From Magnolia sinica (lineage: Eukaryota > Streptophyta > Magnoliopsida > Magnoliales > Magnoliaceae), in assembly GCF_029962835.1 (NCBI RefSeq), contig NC_080584.1, positions 82,116,862 to 82,180,861 of the forward strand: a stretch of DNA of 64,000 nt, in the 5' to 3' direction. Positions 22,371 through 32,509 of this stretch are shown here, piece by piece. The position numbers and the translations under genes are program-made. Numbering within the stretch: the first letter of the stretch is position 1; the number at the start of each line of letters is the position of its first letter. Below the pieces are notes generated by a model. It saw nothing but the letters and a program-made list of their open reading frames with translations. It was not told the origin of the DNA and did not search any database.

Positions 22371-25300
22371 CACCATATGGTTTAAGTTATAAGTTTATGT
22401 TAATGTTGTAGGTTATATGTTTAGGTTTAGGTTTAAGTTTAAGGATTTGAGAATACATTTACGTTTTAGGTTTAGGGTTAGGTTTTATGTTTAGGTTAAG
22501 GTTACAGGTTTAAGTTTAGGTTTAGGATTATGTTATAAGTGTAGGTTATAGGTTTAGGTTTAGGTTAGGTTATATGTTAAGGTTTAGGGAATTGAGTTTA
22601 GGTTATAGGTTATAGGTTATAGGTTATAGGTTAAGGTTTAGGTTAATTATAGGTTAAGGTTTAGGTTTAACTTATAGGTTTAGGTTTAGGTTATAGTTTT
22701 GGGATTTGAGAATAAGTTTAGGTTATAAGTTTATGTTAATGTTATAGGTTATAGGTTTATGTTATATGTTTAGATTTAGGGATTTGAGAATACATTTAGG
22801 TTTTAGGTTTAGGTTAAGGTTATAGGTTTAGGTTTAGGTTAAAGGTTATAGCTTTAGGGAATTGAGAATAGGTAATTAAGGTTTAGGTTTAGGAAATCGG
22901 GTTCGAGTTCGGGATCAGGTTGAGGTTTGAGTTTTCAAGTTTAGGTTTAGGTTTAGGTTAGGGAGTTGAGATTAGGATTAGCTGTAGGTTTAGGTTTAGG
23001 GATTTGAGAATACATTTAGGTTTTAGGTTTAGGTTATAGGTTTAGGTTTAGGTTAATGTTAATGTTAGGTTATAGGTTATAGGTTATAGGTTAAGGTTTA
23101 GGTTAAGGTTATTGGTTTAGGTTTAGGTTAAGGTTTAGGTTTAGGTTATAGGTTATATGTTATAGGTTATAGCTTTTGGGAATTGAGAATAGGTTAAGGT
23201 TTAGGTTTAGAAAATCGGGTTCTGGTTCGAGATTGGGTTTAAGTTTGGGTTTTCAAGTTTAGGTTTAGGTTTAGGTTAGGGAGTTGAGATTAGAATTAGG
23301 TGTAGGTTTAAGTTTAGGAATTTGAGAATACATTTAGGTTATAGGTTTAGGTTTAGGTTTTAGGTTTAAGTTAAGGTTCGGTTATAGGTTATAAGTTTAG
23401 GTTATAGGTTATAGGTTATATGTTAAGGTTTAGGTTATAGGTTTAGGTTTAGGTTTAGGTTTAGGTTATAGGTTTAGGTTAGGTTTAGGTTTAGGTTTAG
23501 GTTATAGGTTATAGCTTTAGGGAATTGAGAATAGGTTAAGGTTTAGGTTTAGGAAATTGGGTTCGGGTTCAGTATCAGGTTTAGGTTTGAGTTTTCAAGT
23601 TTAGGTTTAGGTTTATGTTAGGTAGTTGAGATTAGGATTAGGTATAGGTTTAGGTTTATGGATTTGAGAATACATTTAAGTTTTAGGTTTAGGTTTAGGT
23701 TATATTTTTAGGTTTAGGTTTAGGTTAATGTTAGGTTATAGGTTATAAGTTTAAGTTATAGGTTATAGGTTATAGGTTAAGGTTTAGGTTATAGGTTTTG
23801 ATTTAGGTTAAGGTTATAGGTTTAGGTTTAGGTTAAGGTTTAGGTTTAGGTTATATGTTATCTGTTATAGGTTATAGCTTTTGGGAATTGAGAATAGGTT
23901 AAGGTTTAGGTTTAAAAAATCGGGTTCGAGTTTGGGATTAGGTTTAAGTTTGGGTTTTCAAATTTAGGTTTAGGTTTAGGTTAGGAAGTTGAGATTATGA
24001 TTAGGTGTAGGTTTAAGTTTAGGGATTTAAGAATACATTTAGGTTTTAGGTTTATGTTTAGGTTTAGGTTATAGGTTTAGGTTAGGTTTAGGTTTAGGTA
24101 TAGGTTATAGGTTTAGGTTATAGGTTATAGCTTTAGGGAATTGAGAATAGGTTAAGGTTTAGGTTTAAGAAATTGGGTTCGGGTTCAGTATCAGGTTTAG
24201 GTTTGAGTTTTCAAGTTTAGGTTTAGGTTTAGGTTAGGTAGTTGAGATTAGGATTAGGTGTAGGTTTAGGTTTATGGATTTGACAATACATTTAGGTTTT
24301 AGGTTTAGGTTTAGGTTATATTTTTAGGTTTAAGTTTAGGTTAATGTTAGGTTATAAGTTATAAGTTTAAGTTATAGGTTATAGGTTATACGTTAAGGTT
24401 TAGGTTATAGGTTTTGATTTAGGTTAAGGTTATAGGTTTAAGTTTAGGTTAAGGTTTAGGTTTAGGTTATATGTTATAGGTTATAGGTTTTGGGAATTGA
24501 GAATAGGTTAAGGTTTAGGTTTAAAAAATCGGGTTCAGGTTTGGGATTGGGTTTAAGTTTGGATTTTCAAATTTAGGTTTAGGTTTAGGTTAGGGAGTTG
24601 AGATTATGATTAGGTATAGGTTTAGGTTTAGGAATTTAAGAATACATTTAGGTTTTAGGTTTAGGTTTAGGTTTAGGTTTTAGGTTTAGATTATAGGTTT
24701 AGGTTTAGGTTTAGGTTTAGGTCAATGTTAGGTTATAGGTTATAAGTTTAAGTTATAAGTTATAGGTTAAGGTTTACATTATAGGTTTTGGTTTAGGTTA
24801 AGGTTATAGGTTTAGGTTTAGATTTAGGTTATAGGTTATAGCTTTTAGGAATTGAGAATAGGCTAAGGTTAAGGTTTAGGAAATCGGGATTGGGTTTAGG
24901 TTTGGGTTTTCAAGTTTAGGTTTAGGTTTAGGTTAGGGAGTTGAGATTAGGATTAGGTGTAGGTTTAGGTTTAGGGATTTGAGAATACATTTAGGTTTTA
25001 GGTTTAGGTTATAGGTTTAGGTTTAGGTTAAGGTTTGGTTATAGGTTATAAGTTTAGGTTATAGGTTATAGGTTATATGTTAAGATTTAGGTTATAGGTT
25101 TAGGTTTAAGTTTAGGTTATAGGTTTAGGTTAGGTTTAGGTTTAGGTTATAGGTTTAGGTTATAGGTTATTGCTTTAGGAAATTGAGAATAGGTTAAGGT
25201 TTAGGTTTAGGAAATCGTGTTCGAGTTCGGGATTGGGTTTAGGTATGGGTTTTCAAGTTTAGGTTTAGGTTTAGGTTAGGAAGTTGAGATTAGGATTAGG

Positions 25301-26396
25301 TGTAGGTTTTGGTTTAGGGATTTGAGAATACATTTAGGTTTTAGGTTTAGGTTTAGCTTTAGGTTAATGTTAGGTTATAGGTTATAAGTTTAAGTTATAG
25401 ATTATAGGTTATAGGTTAAGGTTTAGGTTATAGGTTTTGGTTTAGGTTAAGGTTATAGGTTATAGCTTTTGGAAATTGAGAATAGGTTAAGGTTTAGGTT
25501 TAGAAAATAAGGTTTGTGTTCGGGATTGGGTTTAAGTTTGGGTTTTCAAGTTTAGGTTTAGGTTTAGGTTAGGGAGTTGAGATTAGGATTAGGTGTAGGT
25601 TTAGGTTTAGGGATTTGAGAATACATTTAGGTTATAGGTTTAGATTCTAGGTTTAGGTTTAGGTTAAGGTTTGGTTATAGGTTATAAGTTTAGCTTATAG
25701 GTTATAGGTTATGTGTCAAGGTTTAGGTTATAGGTATTGATTTAGGTTATGGTTATTGGTTTCGGTTTAGCTTTAGTTTATAGGTTTAGGTTTAGGTTAT
25801 ATGCTATATGTTATAGGTTATAGTTTTTGGGAATTGAGAATTGGTTAAGGTTTAGGTTTAGGAAATCGGGTTTGGGTTTGGGATCGGGTTTATGTTTAGA
25901 TTTTCAAGTTTAGGTTTAGGTTTGGGTTAGGGAGTTGAGATTTGGATTAGGTGTAGGTTAGGTTAGGGATTTGAGAATACATTTAGATTTAGGTTTTAGG
26001 TTTAGGTTAAGGTTATAGGTTTAAGTTATAGGTTTAGGTTTAGGTTATAGGTTGTAGGTTATATCTTTAGGGAATTGAGAATAGGTTAAGATTTATGTTT
26101 ATGAAATCGTATTCGGGTTCGGGATCGAGTTTAGGTTTGGGTTTTCAAGTTTAGGTTTAGGTTTAGGTTAAGGAGTTGAGATTAGGATTAGGTGTATGTT
26201 TAGGTTTAAGGATTTGAGAATACATTTTGGTTTTAGGTTTAGATTCAGGTTTTAGGTTTAGGTTAAGTTTACGGTTTGGTTTAGGTTAAGGTTATAGGTT
26301 TAGGTTTATGTTTAGGTTAAGGTTATAGGTTTAGGTTTAGGTTATAGGTTATAGGTTATAGCTTTAGGGAATTGAGAATAGGTTTAGGTTATAGGT
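22371..26396 (+). repeat. Telomere-like TTTAGG/TTATAGG array with ~340-bp higher-order period
   Basis: About 4 kb of irregular 6- and 7-base units (GGTTTA, GGTTATA, GGTTAA). Standard plant telomere is TTTAGGG; here the third G is nearly always missing. Landmark phrases recur in fixed order: GGGAATTGAGAATAGGTTAAGG, AAATCGGGTTCGGG, GGGTTTTCAAG, GAGTTGAGATTAGGATTAGG, GGATTTGAGAATACATTT. The last occurs near 22451, 22788, 23008, 23326, 23668, 24031, 24284, 24640, 24983, 25326, 25619, 25975 and 26218. Spacings are 220-363, most often near 340. It is a young satellite inside a transposon and not a telomere. Confidence 0.9.
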
Positions 26397-26413
26397 TTAG
26401 GGTGTGGTCTCTG

Positions 26414-26750
26414 TAAATACAGATATAAACACGGCCTTCTCCAATTGGCTAGGCTCCTCCAATGCTGTCCATGGGAAATGGACAGTTTCATCATGGTCAT
26501 AACAGCGGTTCCCACCTTCTAGGGACCCCCGCTCATCCGGATAGCTCTGACGCACATCTGGGTCTACTCCATCAATTTCGAGCAAATACAGATATAAATA
26601 CGGCCTGTCCAAATGGCTAGGCCACTCCAATGTTGTCCATAAGAAATAGACAGCTTCATCATGGTCATAACAACAGTTCCCACCTTCTAGGGACCCCCGC
26701 TCAACATCCGGATAGCTCCGACGCACATCCGGGTCTGCTCCATCAATTTT
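26414..26750 (-). pseudogene. Unrecognised exon-like segment in two tandem copies (168-bp period)
   Basis: Copies start at about 26414 and 26582 (plus-strand coordinates). On the minus strand one frame stays open through both (109 codons), and the main length difference between copies is 3 bases, so frame is kept. Each copy reads I-D-G-[AV]-D-P-D-V-R, then R-G-S-L-E-G-G-N and C-Y-D-H-D-E. I do not recognise the family. It abuts the telomere-like array and lies on the same strand as the four captured exons, so it may be a fifth captured host fragment, duplicated after capture. Confidence 0.5.
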
Positions 26751-28272
26751 TACTGAATTATGCTTGTCCTTCTCATGAGCATGCCTAATATTGCTAATGC
26801 ATGAGATTCAGTACAAATACCTTTTCATGATTCAAAGAAGGGAACTCGAGGGTTTTCCTTACATTAGTATGACATTGGTAGAATTCTGTGTTGTATAATT
26901 CAGTTCTTCAAGTGTGCTCAGCCAAATTGCTCTCAGATATTATCACAAAAAAAAGACATATAGAAACCACTACAAATCTCTCATGTCATGCAAAGAATTT
27001 AAACAGAAAAGGAAACAATTATGAGATCAATTATGCCTAGACCAAAGAAAGAAAAATAATATCTACAAGAAATACCTGCCCTGGCCATGGATTTCTTGAT
27101 TACAACCTCTGTTCATGTTAGCATTTGCATTAATAATGTGTGGAATTATTTGAATATTTTTCACTCCTACGCAGACGATTCAGACAGATCTTGATCTTGC
27201 CAATCTAAGAACATCTGAAGAATTTCTCAAGTTAAGGCACTAACTTTAAGAGATAGAAGCCCATTGTGTTTGCTATCATGCAAGGCCTATGCATTGACAG
27301 GCTGATTATCAGAAGACTAGGATCGTCTGATGGTGGAGTTTCCTTGAAGCATTGACCATTGACAGTGCCCCCAACAGGCAATCACAGAGTTGGGGAGTCG
27401 ATACGAAATCTAGTAATTCATATTGACCATTGTATATTTCCTCTTATATATAAGAATAAGGGCAAATTCTGATATTTTTACCTTATAATTCCGAGTACCA
27501 GCTTACCAATAGGAGAGGTCTCCTTTCAATTCTATCAGTTAGGATTGCACCCAATGCTGTTATCGGAACTTGAAAAACAGTACCATATACAAAAGTTCAG
27601 AAAAAAGGATCTTAAAGTGGAGAAATTTCTGACGTGATTTGCTTGCAGCAGCACATGTGCCAATGTAGATATATTAGGATCCAGTCCACTCATCAGGGGA
27701 GCTACAAGCATACATTGAGTATAGGATGTTGGTCATCTTTTTTCCAACCTCCTTTGGTTAATGACTGGAGAGACCCAAATTTTGCACCATAGCATGTTCA
27801 TGACAACCCTAGCTGATGAATGTTCATTCAAAATACAATCTGTGAGCTATCAAATCAATGATTGCAGTAAGACAAAAGTTGGTGATGGAAATGAAGAATC
27901 AAATATTTCTAAACATTCTCACAACAAGTAGATTTTATCAATTGTAAAAACATTAAAAGAATGTAAGGGCCAAGTTATTTATGAAACTATTGATCAGAGA
28001 CAATCTGTCAGGAACAGTGAGAAAATTTAAATTTGAAAATTTTCCCACTCAGATTTTCCTTCACACAGCATCTATCAGAGAGCCTTGTACCATATCATTT
28101 CCTTTTAATTGGAAACCAACTCTAACACCAACAGAAATGGCACAATGTGAACATAGTCCAGGATAGAGTACTGCACACTCAAAATTCACCGCAAGAAAGA
28201 AGAATATGATTGATTGATTGAATAAATAAAAACTGATATATGTGCGGCAGTAATGACAAGCCAAGTACTACC
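26751..28272. other. CACTA interior, mostly non-coding
   Basis: AT-rich, intron-like sequence. One short plus-strand exon-like piece at about 27180-27251 (after TACGCAG) reads T-I-Q-T-D-L-D-L-A-N-L-R-T-S-E-E-F and faintly recalls C-terminal ends of plant TPR proteins; too short to call. On the minus strand 27230-27430 has brief open frames of unknown origin. Confidence 0.35.
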
Positions 28273-28377
28273 CTATATTGTCTTCCTAAAGTTCTTGGGC
28301 TCCTCAGGGTCCTTAAAAGGGTATGCACCCACTAGCATGACATAGAGGGTTACTCCACATGACCACACATCCACAAT
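28273..28377 (-). pseudogene. Captured SnRK2 protein-kinase exon
   Basis: A 105-base exon follows a good acceptor (TTGCAATTCAG). It reads [20 protein letters not shown] and then [14 protein letters not shown]. This is the kinase subdomain IX region of SnRK2, the ABA/osmotic-stress kinases (SAPK/OST1). From memory, 105 bases is a conserved SnRK2 exon length. The last codon is TAG where family members have CAG before the donor GT, so the exon ends in a stop and the donor is weakened (TAG|GGTAGT). It is a fragment of about 35 codons from a ~350-residue protein, with surrounding intron retained, which implies DNA-level capture. Confidence 0.85.
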
Positions 28378-29758
28378 CTGAATTGCAATAGTAAAAACAG
28401 CTAGCAAGCAGAGTAGATTTGAAATCATGACCATAAAAATAAGAGACAAAAATACTTTTCCTTCGAGGTTTACAAGTGCTCATCTATCAAAATCATACCA
28501 ATAGGAAAATAACGGGTGTGTATATATAACAACGAAAATTCCTAGATTTCATGTAATGACAACAGTCAATACCTATAACAATTTCATAAAGCATGGGAAA
28601 GAAAAGGAATTGATATTTGCATCCACTTTTTGATGTGCCCAACTTTTTCTACATTAACAATAAAATATTTGCAAGTAAAAATAATTGAACTAATGTACTA
28701 TCAAATGCAGATGTGAAAGGTGCATGTAACAAAAAGCAAGGGTAAGAATAGTAGCTCTCACTGAAAATCTGCACCCACCAGGTTTACATCAATGAATTAA
28801 GTGTTCAAACCTCTATATGATGATAACTGCAAGACCGAATACTTGATAACATTCCTGTATTCGTGTTTTCTCCTATATGGAAATAACTTCTTGATTTTGA
28901 AAGACCTTTAGCATGTATGATGCCTTTCTCTGAGGGAATGCATTAATGCAATGTAATCTCTTTTGCCTTAGCTCTCTCTAATGAAAAGATAGACAATTTC
29001 CATGCATTTGAATCAGCCAAGATACAAAGGATTTAAGCAAGTAACAATGACACTTCAATTAGCAAAAAATTCAATCCTCCAACAAAGAAAAAGACTCTTC
29101 TCTATCATATAGAAAAGAGAAAACAAAAGAGTATGACTTCAACATACATAGGAAGCACCCTGTCACTTTGTCATTAATCTCCTACCATTAAAGACAATTA
29201 GCAGGAATCCAGGATGCATTTCAAAACAATTAATTCTGAGCACACATTTTGAAATGCATGTTAAGATTCCTCTAGTTGCATGATTAGTTTCCAATTCCTA
29301 ACTCCACACCAATCTTACCACTGACTCAATCTTGACACACAAGTTTCCTGGACCTAACAACCTTCTAAAACCAAAAGTCATTAAATCTAAGAACAAACTC
29401 CTAGAAGGAATGTTGTTGGAGATTTTTGCACTATGGCCTGCCCCTAGTAGAATGAATAAATGGAGAGTCTGTATTGATAATCGGCCATCTGATGTGTCTT
29501 TCAATAGATCCGGGGATGTTGTGGGGACATTAGTATTCCCCTATATATATGTCATTTCAAAAAGTTAGTATTCCCTATATATGAATTACCCAAGTTTCTT
29601 GACTAGTTTCCAACTCCTTATTTTCTAGCTTTACACCACTACATCCAGTGGATCAAACCTCTGTATGACACCACTACCAACTCTGAATATGAAAAAAAGG
29701 GCATCTATTTCCCGATAAATCAATAATATTATTGGCAAGTAGATATCTTTCAGATTAC
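28378..29758. other. CACTA interior between SnRK2 and TOR fragments
   Basis: AT-rich sequence. Part of it is probably intron captured with the SnRK2 or TOR exon. The open frames on either strand around 29300-29570 have no family pattern. Confidence 0.35.
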
Positions 29759-29880
29759 CTTTGCTCAAGATGCATCAACAATTGTATGAGATGGCGACAA
29801 AGTGCAGGCAGAACATATGCTGGATTCTTTTTAGACAATCTGCCAACAACTGATATAGCAAACTCTCGAACATCAAAATC
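29759..29880 (-). pseudogene. TOR: Captured TOR kinase (Target of Rapamycin) exon
   Basis: A 122-base open exon has an acceptor (TTTTCCATGTCATAG) and a donor (CAAAG|GTAATC), both intact. It reads [16 protein letters not shown] and then [18 protein letters not shown]. This is the HEAT-repeat (MAT/central) region of plant TOR, the growth-controlling phosphatidylinositol-kinase-related kinase of about 2,480 residues. One visible difference from what I recall of the family is Cys where Arg is usual (A-L-R-R-H). It is only one exon. With both splice sites kept, it could be joined into a chimeric transcript with its neighbours. Confidence 0.85.
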
Positions 29881-30068
29881 CTATGACATGGAAAAGAAGA
29901 AGAAAAAAAAAATAGTGAACATGCCCCTATGTTCATAAACGTTTTTCAAATAAAGATAATAGTTCAAAAGCTCATAGAAGAGCCATTAGCAGGTTGTGCC
30001 AAAAATTATACCTCATCAAAAGAAAATCATTATACAAGTAATTACACACAAAAGATAGACAAGCATAC

Positions 30069-30172
30069 CTCACGACTCAAGAAGAACTTCAAATTTTTAA
30101 AGAGAGACTTGCACTCTTTGGTCTCCTTATCTTCTTCTTCATCCTTGCCAGAGGCCCACAAGATGAGTGGGA
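30069..30172 (-). pseudogene. PES: Captured Pescadillo (PES) exon fragment
   Basis: The minus strand reads A-S-G-K-D-E-E-E-D-K-E-T-K-E-C and then L-F-K-N-L-K-F-F-L-S-R-E, followed by a donor (GAG|GTATGC). L-F-K-N-L-K-F-F-L-S-R-E-V-P is a signature of Pescadillo, the nucleolar ribosome-biogenesis (PeBoW) protein, just before its BRCT domain. Upstream, the expected G-A-L-M-H-L-V region is damaged by small indels (CACTCATCTTGTGG). This is the most 5' of the four recognised fragments in minus-strand order. Confidence 0.8.
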
Positions 30173-31081
30173 CTTAGAGAAGTTCCATCATAGGTCGCTC
30201 TAACATGAAACTGTGATGCCTCAAAAATCAGGCTAACCATAAAAACCAATGATGCACAACCATTCAAAAGACTCTAAATTTGCATTTGTAGACCCATATA
30301 CCAAACAGTTGCACAAATTTCTCATCTTCAATCAGTACATTGTTTTAAATGGCTTCAAATTGCTATTGCCTAATGATGCAAACATGAAATTGGAACATAA
30401 CAATAGATGCCAACCAACATTTGGGTGTATTAGAAAATGTTCATAAATACGAAATAAGGCTTTCGAGAATCAAAGGTAATGAACCTTGATAATATACATA
30501 AATTGCAAACGAATAGAAAGTATTTTTTGAGCTTGAAACCTCAGTGGTTTTGATATAAGGGCATCAAACCAATGTCACAGATTCATTCACAGCTGATCCA
30601 AAAGGAAAAACAACTATTAAATTGTATGCCATGGCACTAGACATAAGGTCACAACATTAATGGAAAAAAAGAAGATAAAATGCAAAGAATCGGTTGAAAA
30701 AGAAGTTCTCAAGGTACTGCTCGGAGCTCCTACCTGAGCGAAATAATTCTATAAGATCCAGGAGTGATAGTTTCAAAACAAATGGCACCACCAATGGTCA
30801 CTTGGCCAATGCTGAAAATGCTAGAATGGTATGCACTATTTCTTGGTTTCACTGTCATAAGATATGTGGTGGCTAACCCTACATGCATATTTTGGCCTAT
30901 TTTCTTCTTTGCAAGTTTAACTTTAAGAACATACACTCGTTTCTTCTCGTCATTAGTTACTAGCCTCTGCTATACGAATTAAGAGTGTATTTTATGACGA
31001 TGCATGTTTCTTTAAAGACACACCTTAAAAAAATTTAAAAATCACAAAACAAGGGATTCTTATGACCTTAGGAAGTATTTC
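30173..31081. other. CACTA interior; one unassigned exon-like piece near 30725-30800
   Basis: On the minus strand 30735-30800 reads P-F-V-L-K-L-S-L-L-D-L-I-E-L-F-R-S before a donor-like CTCAG|GTAGGA. It looks like a helical-repeat exon, but I cannot assign it, and an in-frame stop lies shortly upstream. The rest is AT-rich, intron-like sequence. Confidence 0.3.
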
Positions 31082-31489
31082 AGGGCCTGTTTCGCCTAAC
31101 ATCTTGGATGGGATTGGAAGGGATTAGAAGGGATTGGAAGATAGATCCCAGATTGACCAGGCGTGCCAAACAGACACGGGATCTTGATCCCGGGATGTTG
31201 TAATCGCATAGATCTTAAGACAATCCACTGACATCACCATCATTACCTTTAAATCCCATCCAATCCACCCTAATCCATTCAAAATTTCTTGGGACGTGTT
31301 TGGTTCAAGGGATTGAAAGGGATTGGAAGGTTTAATCCCGGGATTGGCTGGGCGTCCCAAACAAACTGGAAATAGCAATCCCATAGATCTTGCACCAATC
31401 CACTGATGCAGTTATCATTACCTTGAAATCCGTGCAATCCACTCTAATACCATCCAATTCCATCCAATCTGCCCAGCAAAACAGGCCCT
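31082..31489. mobile_element. MITE pair with AGGGCCTGTTT ends
   Basis: AGGGCCTGTTT at the left and AAACAGGCCCT at the right bound about 408 bases made of two related ~200-base units (second starts near 31285, GGGACGTGTTTGGTTCAAGGG). Both are rich in GGGATTGGAAGGGATT and its complement. AGGGCCTGTTTGG ends are common in plant Tourist/hAT-like MITEs. Target duplication not visible, so superfamily is open. It lies inside the CACTA element and is therefore a later insertion or was carried along. Confidence 0.6.
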
Positions 31490-31620
31490 AATGGTGGGCG
31501 TTCAATCACCACAGTTTTCTATGGTGTGGTCCACCTGAGATTTAGCCCTAAAATGAGTTGAAAAAAATGAATGGCCCACATACACATATTATGGTGGAGC
31601 CCACGAAGCATTTTTAGATT
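31490..31620. repeat. GGCCCAC-type repeat end
   Basis: Contains TTCTATGGTGTGGTCCACCTGAGATTTAGCCC ... AATGGCCCACATACACATATTATGGTGGAGCCCACGAAG, the right half of the dispersed family. Confidence 0.5.
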
Positions 31621-31995
31621 TCAGAAACAGAGAGAGGGGAATGCGGATTGAAGGATTGAGCATCCAAACGCAACAGATTTGAGAAACAGATAAAGAGAGA
31701 GAAAGAGAGAAACTAACTGTGGTCCTTCTTCATCTCCTTCTCCTTCTTGCAGTGAAAGGGGTTTTTGAAAACAGAGAGAGGGGAATGCGGCCAAGAGACA
31801 GGGAGAGAGGGTGAGGGAGAGCGGGAGATTGAGAGAGGGCAAGGGAAAGAGAGAGACTGAGTGCAAGAGAGAGAGATGGAGAGATGGTTTTCGTCTGCGC
31901 GCAGGAGAAAATGGCGGACGGGAAGGGTTTTGTTTTTGGGACGGGGTTCGGATTTTGGAGGGGCGTGTGACGAATGGCTCCTTGGGGACGTTGGG
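31621..31995 (-). promoter_or_regulatory. CT-rich promoter/5'UTR-like region
   Basis: On the minus strand this is a long run of CTCTCTCTC / CCCTCTCTC with a GC-rich start (CCGCCATTTTCTCCTGCGCGCAG), typical of 5' leaders of plant housekeeping genes. It lies upstream, in minus-strand sense, of the PES, TOR, SnRK2 and SMC4 fragments. It may be a captured promoter that transcribes them; that is inference. The open frame across it is low-complexity and not called as a gene. Confidence 0.4.
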
Positions 31996-32320
31996 TTTTA
32001 GGACCGTGGGGCCCACTGTGATGTATTTCATATATCCACTCCGTCCATTAATTTTAAATTATTATTTTAAGTGCTGATATAAAAAAAATGAGTTAGATAG
32101 AATCTGTAAGGAGACCATACAAAATATTAACAGTAGAAATTTAATTTTTATTATTTCTTATGGTGTGGTCTACTTAGACATTTAATCTATATAATTTTTG
32201 GGCTCATGCACTAAAATTATATATCAGAATTGTTGGACAACTTAGATCAAACACATATATTCCAATGGACCCCATGGATCCCCTTAAGCACCATTTATGT
32301 TTAATATGGTTTAGGTGAGG
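31996..32320. mobile_element. GGCCCAC-type MITE inside the CACTA element
   Basis: The left half is GGGGCCCACTGTGATGTATTTCATATATCCACTCCGTCCATT and the right half GACAACTTAGATCAAACACATATATTCCAATGGACCCCATGG, with the usual TATGGTGTGGTCTACTTAG centre. Ends not resolved. Confidence 0.5.
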
Positions 32321-32339
32321 AGGTATGCTTTAGCGACAT

Positions 32340-32448
32340 ATCACTTAAGCTTTAGCTACGGATTAAATCTGTAGCTATATTGCTATGGATTTAATCTGTG
32401 GCTAAAAGCTTTCAAAGTCTATAGCCTTTACTCGATTTTTTGGTAGTG
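32340..32448 (-). repeat. CACTA right terminus and subterminal repeats
   Basis: Contains TTTAGCTACGGATTAAATCTGTAGCTA, GCTATGGATTTAATCTGTGGCTA and the terminal ...TTTTTTGGTAGTG. The same word family occurs at the left terminus. Confidence 0.8.
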
Positions 32449-32509
32449 AAAACCTGGAGGTCGCCTATCTTATGGGACCGCCGAATCGAATCGATCACCA
32501 ATATACAAA

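Larger units (their letters stand above)
21263..32448. mobile_element. ~11.2-kb non-autonomous CACTA element carrying host gene fragments
   Basis: The left end at 21263 reads CACTACTAGAAAAGGGGGCA then AAGGCTAT. The right end reversed from 32448 reads CACTACCAAAAAATCGAGTA then AAGGCTAT. Most of the 28 bases match. Both ends carry subterminal GTAGCTA / ACGGATTTAATCCGT repeats, as CACTA (En/Spm) elements do. Flanking triplets are AAT and AAA, a 2-of-3 match to the expected 3-bp duplication. The inside has no recognisable transposase. It has exon fragments of SMC4, SnRK2, TOR and Pescadillo genes, a ~4-kb telomere-like array, a 168-bp tandem duplicate, a MITE and a CT-rich promoter-like region. 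I infer a Pack-CACTA element mobilised by a transposase made elsewhere. Confidence 0.75.

Noticed and set aside
22371..26396. True telomere or a telomere-fusion site
   Set aside because: The unit is mostly TTTAGG and TTATAGG rather than TTTAGGG, it has a ~340-bp higher-order pattern, and it lies inside a bounded CACTA element.
31621..32031. 136-codon Ser/Leu/Pro-rich frame
   Set aside because: Low-complexity CT-rich DNA, better explained as a leader-like sequence.
21263..32448. CACTA transposase gene in the element
   Set aside because: I looked for TNP2/TNPD-like coding sequence on both strands and saw none; the coding-like pieces are host exons.
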